The translations under genes were made by a program, and so were the position numbers. Below the pieces are notes generated by a model, which had not been told where the DNA came from, did not search any database, and worked only from the letters and a program-made list of their open reading frames with translations. From an uncultured Myxococcales bacterium (lineage in GTDB: Bacteria > Myxococcota_A > Bradymonadia > UBA7976 > UBA1532), in NCBI GenBank assembly GCA_903847385.1, contig CAINDO010000479.1, positions 1 to 34,479 on the forward strand: 34,479 nt of DNA. The letters are read 5' to 3'. Positions within the stretch are counted from its first letter, which is position 1. Each line of letters opens with the position of its first letter. Shown piece by piece: positions 33,372 to 34,479 of the stretch.

Positions 33372-34292
33372 TCAGTCGTCCTCGCCCTCGGACTCGGTCT
33401 CGCCGCCGCTGGTCGTGCCGCCGCTCGTGCCGCCGCCGCTCGCGCCGCCGCCGCCGCTGCCGCCGGTCAGAAACGACGCGATCTTCGCCACGTCGGCGTC
33501 CGAGAGCACGCTCGCCGGGAACGCCGGCATGTACTCGCCGCTGCCCGGGTTCGAGCCGACGCCCCCGCGGACCACCCCGCGCAGCTCGCCGGCCTCTTCG
33601 CCGAGTCCACCGCCGCCGCCGTGGCAGTTCGAGCAGAAGCGCTGGAACAGGCCCGCGCCGTCCGCGGGTTTGGGGAAGCTGCCGAGCCAGGTGAACATGG
33701 TGTCGAGCTCGTCGTCCGAGACGAGGCTCCCGTCGAACTCGGGCATGTCGCCGCGGCCGTTGCGGACCACCCACGCGGCGTAGCTCGGCACCGGGTTGCG
33801 GATCTGCGGCCCCCGCGCCGTGCCCTCCCCGGTGGCGCCGTGGCAGCTCGCGCACTCCATCGCGTACACGTCCCGGGGCGTCGAGGGGTCCGCCGCGTTC
33901 ACGAAGCTCTGCAGCCAGCCCTCGATGGCCGCGATGTCCGAGGCGCTCAGGCCGCTGAAGCCGGGCATGCCGCCGCTGCCGTTGCGCACGACGCCGGAGA
34001 TGCCCGAGGCGCCCTGCAACGAGGCGCCGTAGGCCGAGCCGCCCTGCGCGTTCTGGCCGTGGCAGCCCGCGCAGTTCTGCCGGAACAACTCCGCGCCGAG
34101 GGCCTGCTCGGCGGCGCTCGTCGCGCTCCCGCCGCCGGTGCCCCCGCCGGAGTCCGTGGGCCAGGTGCTGCCGGAGCCTCCGTTGGCCGCCGGATCGGCG
34201 CCGTTGACCGTGCAGGCGCCGAGGCCGAACACGGCGAAGAGAGCGGCGGCGGCGGTCGTGGTCGAAAGAGAGAAAAGACGATTGCGGGACAT
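33372..34292 (-). CDS. Triheme cytochrome c lipoprotein
   Basis: 306 residues from ATG 34292 with AGGAG about seven bases upstream. Lipobox GLGAC (Cys27) after a hydrophobic signal, then a Gly/Ser/Thr linker. Three heme c sites: CAGCH (74-78), CASCH (147-151) and CSNCH (220-224). Each is followed about 30-35 residues later by a methionine in an MPxF motif (MPGF 109, MPEF 183, MPAF 255), probably the distal ligand. So it is three repeated class I cytochrome domains, followed by a Gly/Ser/acidic tail. Role: periplasmic or outer-membrane electron transfer; no partner oxidase is in the window. Confidence 0.93.
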   Translation of the reverse strand: MSRNRLFSLSTTTAAAALFAVFGLGACTVNGADPAANGGSGSTWPTDSGGGTGGGSATSAAEQALGAELFRQNCAGCHGQNAQGGSAYGASLQGASGISGVVRNGSGGMPGFSGLSASDIAAIEGWLQSFVNAADPSTPRDVYAMECASCHGATGEGTARGPQIRNPVPSYAAWVVRNGRGDMPEFDGSLVSDDELDTMFTWLGSFPKPADGAGLFQRFCSNCHGGGGGLGEEAGELRGVVRGGVGSNPGSGEYMPAFPASVLSDADVAKIASFLTGGSGGGGASGGGTSGGTTSGGETESEGEDD

Positions 34293-34331
34293 GAGTCACT
34301 CCTGTGGGGGAAATCTGGTTCGAACTTCGAG

Positions 34332-34479
34332 TCAGGGAATCGCGTGGTCGCCCGCCGCGCTCGTCACGGGAGCGCTGGGGTTCGTGTGGGCGGGCAGCCT
34401 GATGACCACCGGGGCACCGGGGTCGGCCGCGCCGGGCTCCGCCGCCGACAGCGCCGCCAGCAGGAACCCGAGCGTCGCC
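34332..34479 (-). CDS. 3' part of an open frame, cut by window edge, possibly a short secreted protein
   Basis: On the minus strand a frame enters from the right edge and stops at TGA 34334-34332. It reads ATLGFLLAALSAAEPGAADP and then VIRLPAHTNPSAPVTSAAG up to the stop. The first part looks like the end of a signal peptide, so it may be a tiny exported protein upstream of the cytochrome gene. The start is outside the window. Low confidence. Confidence 0.35.
   Translation of the reverse strand, partial: ATLGFLLAALSAAEPGAADPGAPVVIRLPAHTNPSAPVTSAAGDHAIP

Overview
The window is GC-rich and about 34.5 kb long. It is dominated by cell-envelope genes: many lipoproteins, outer-membrane barrels, a class A penicillin-binding protein, Tat translocase parts, a Pqi lipid-transport operon, M15-type peptidases and a multiheme cytochrome c lipoprotein. 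Lipoproteins rich in P/D/A, a tgpA-type transglutaminase operon and degenerate 21-bp tandem repeats suggest a large-genome Gram-negative such as Myxococcota or a related former deltaproteobacterial lineage. This is inference from style; no rRNA or other taxonomic marker is present apart from thrS.

Layout. (1) 1-1337, minus: an M15/VanY-type lipoprotein that runs off the left edge, one base overlapped with a small predicted barrel protein. (2) 1720-7623, minus: a codirectional, tightly spaced cluster of an HK97-fold capsid-like protein, an 813-residue unrecognised protein, a cysteine-rich secreted protein and a PhoD-like phosphatase. No terminase, portal, protease, tail or integrase gene is visible. 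Base composition is less GC-extreme than the flanks. (3) 7910-8971, plus: a decayed AAA+ ATPase (AAA_14/DUF4143 type) with frameshifts, an internal deletion and a stop inside a conserved motif. (4) About 8985-9600: a degenerate array of 20-21 bp units that reverses orientation midway. (5) 9714-14613, plus: a substrate-binding/OmpA fusion, a PafA-type alkaline phosphatase, a coiled-coil lipoprotein and a barrel protein. (6) 24402-14639, minus: a long run, mostly translationally coupled, of a metal-site-less MBL-fold protein, PBP1A, TatB, TatC, a COG2509-type flavoprotein, then split PqiA, PqiB and PqiC. (7) 24433-30798, plus: DUF58, TgpA-type transglutaminase, a DUF3370-like lipoprotein, a TPM-domain protein and an M15-like lipoprotein, with overlaps or short gaps. 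(8) 30806-34479, minus: a small lipoprotein, ThrS without a TGS domain, a triheme cytochrome c lipoprotein and the 3' end of another frame.

The best candidate for something undescribed is the orphan capsid cluster (region 2), especially its 813-residue partner. That protein carries a Ser/Thr-rich, Gly-tipped segment reminiscent of the insertion hairpins of beta-pore-forming toxins. The reversing 21-bp repeat array next to it is the second. No tRNA, rRNA, CRISPR array or intact insertion sequence was recognised.
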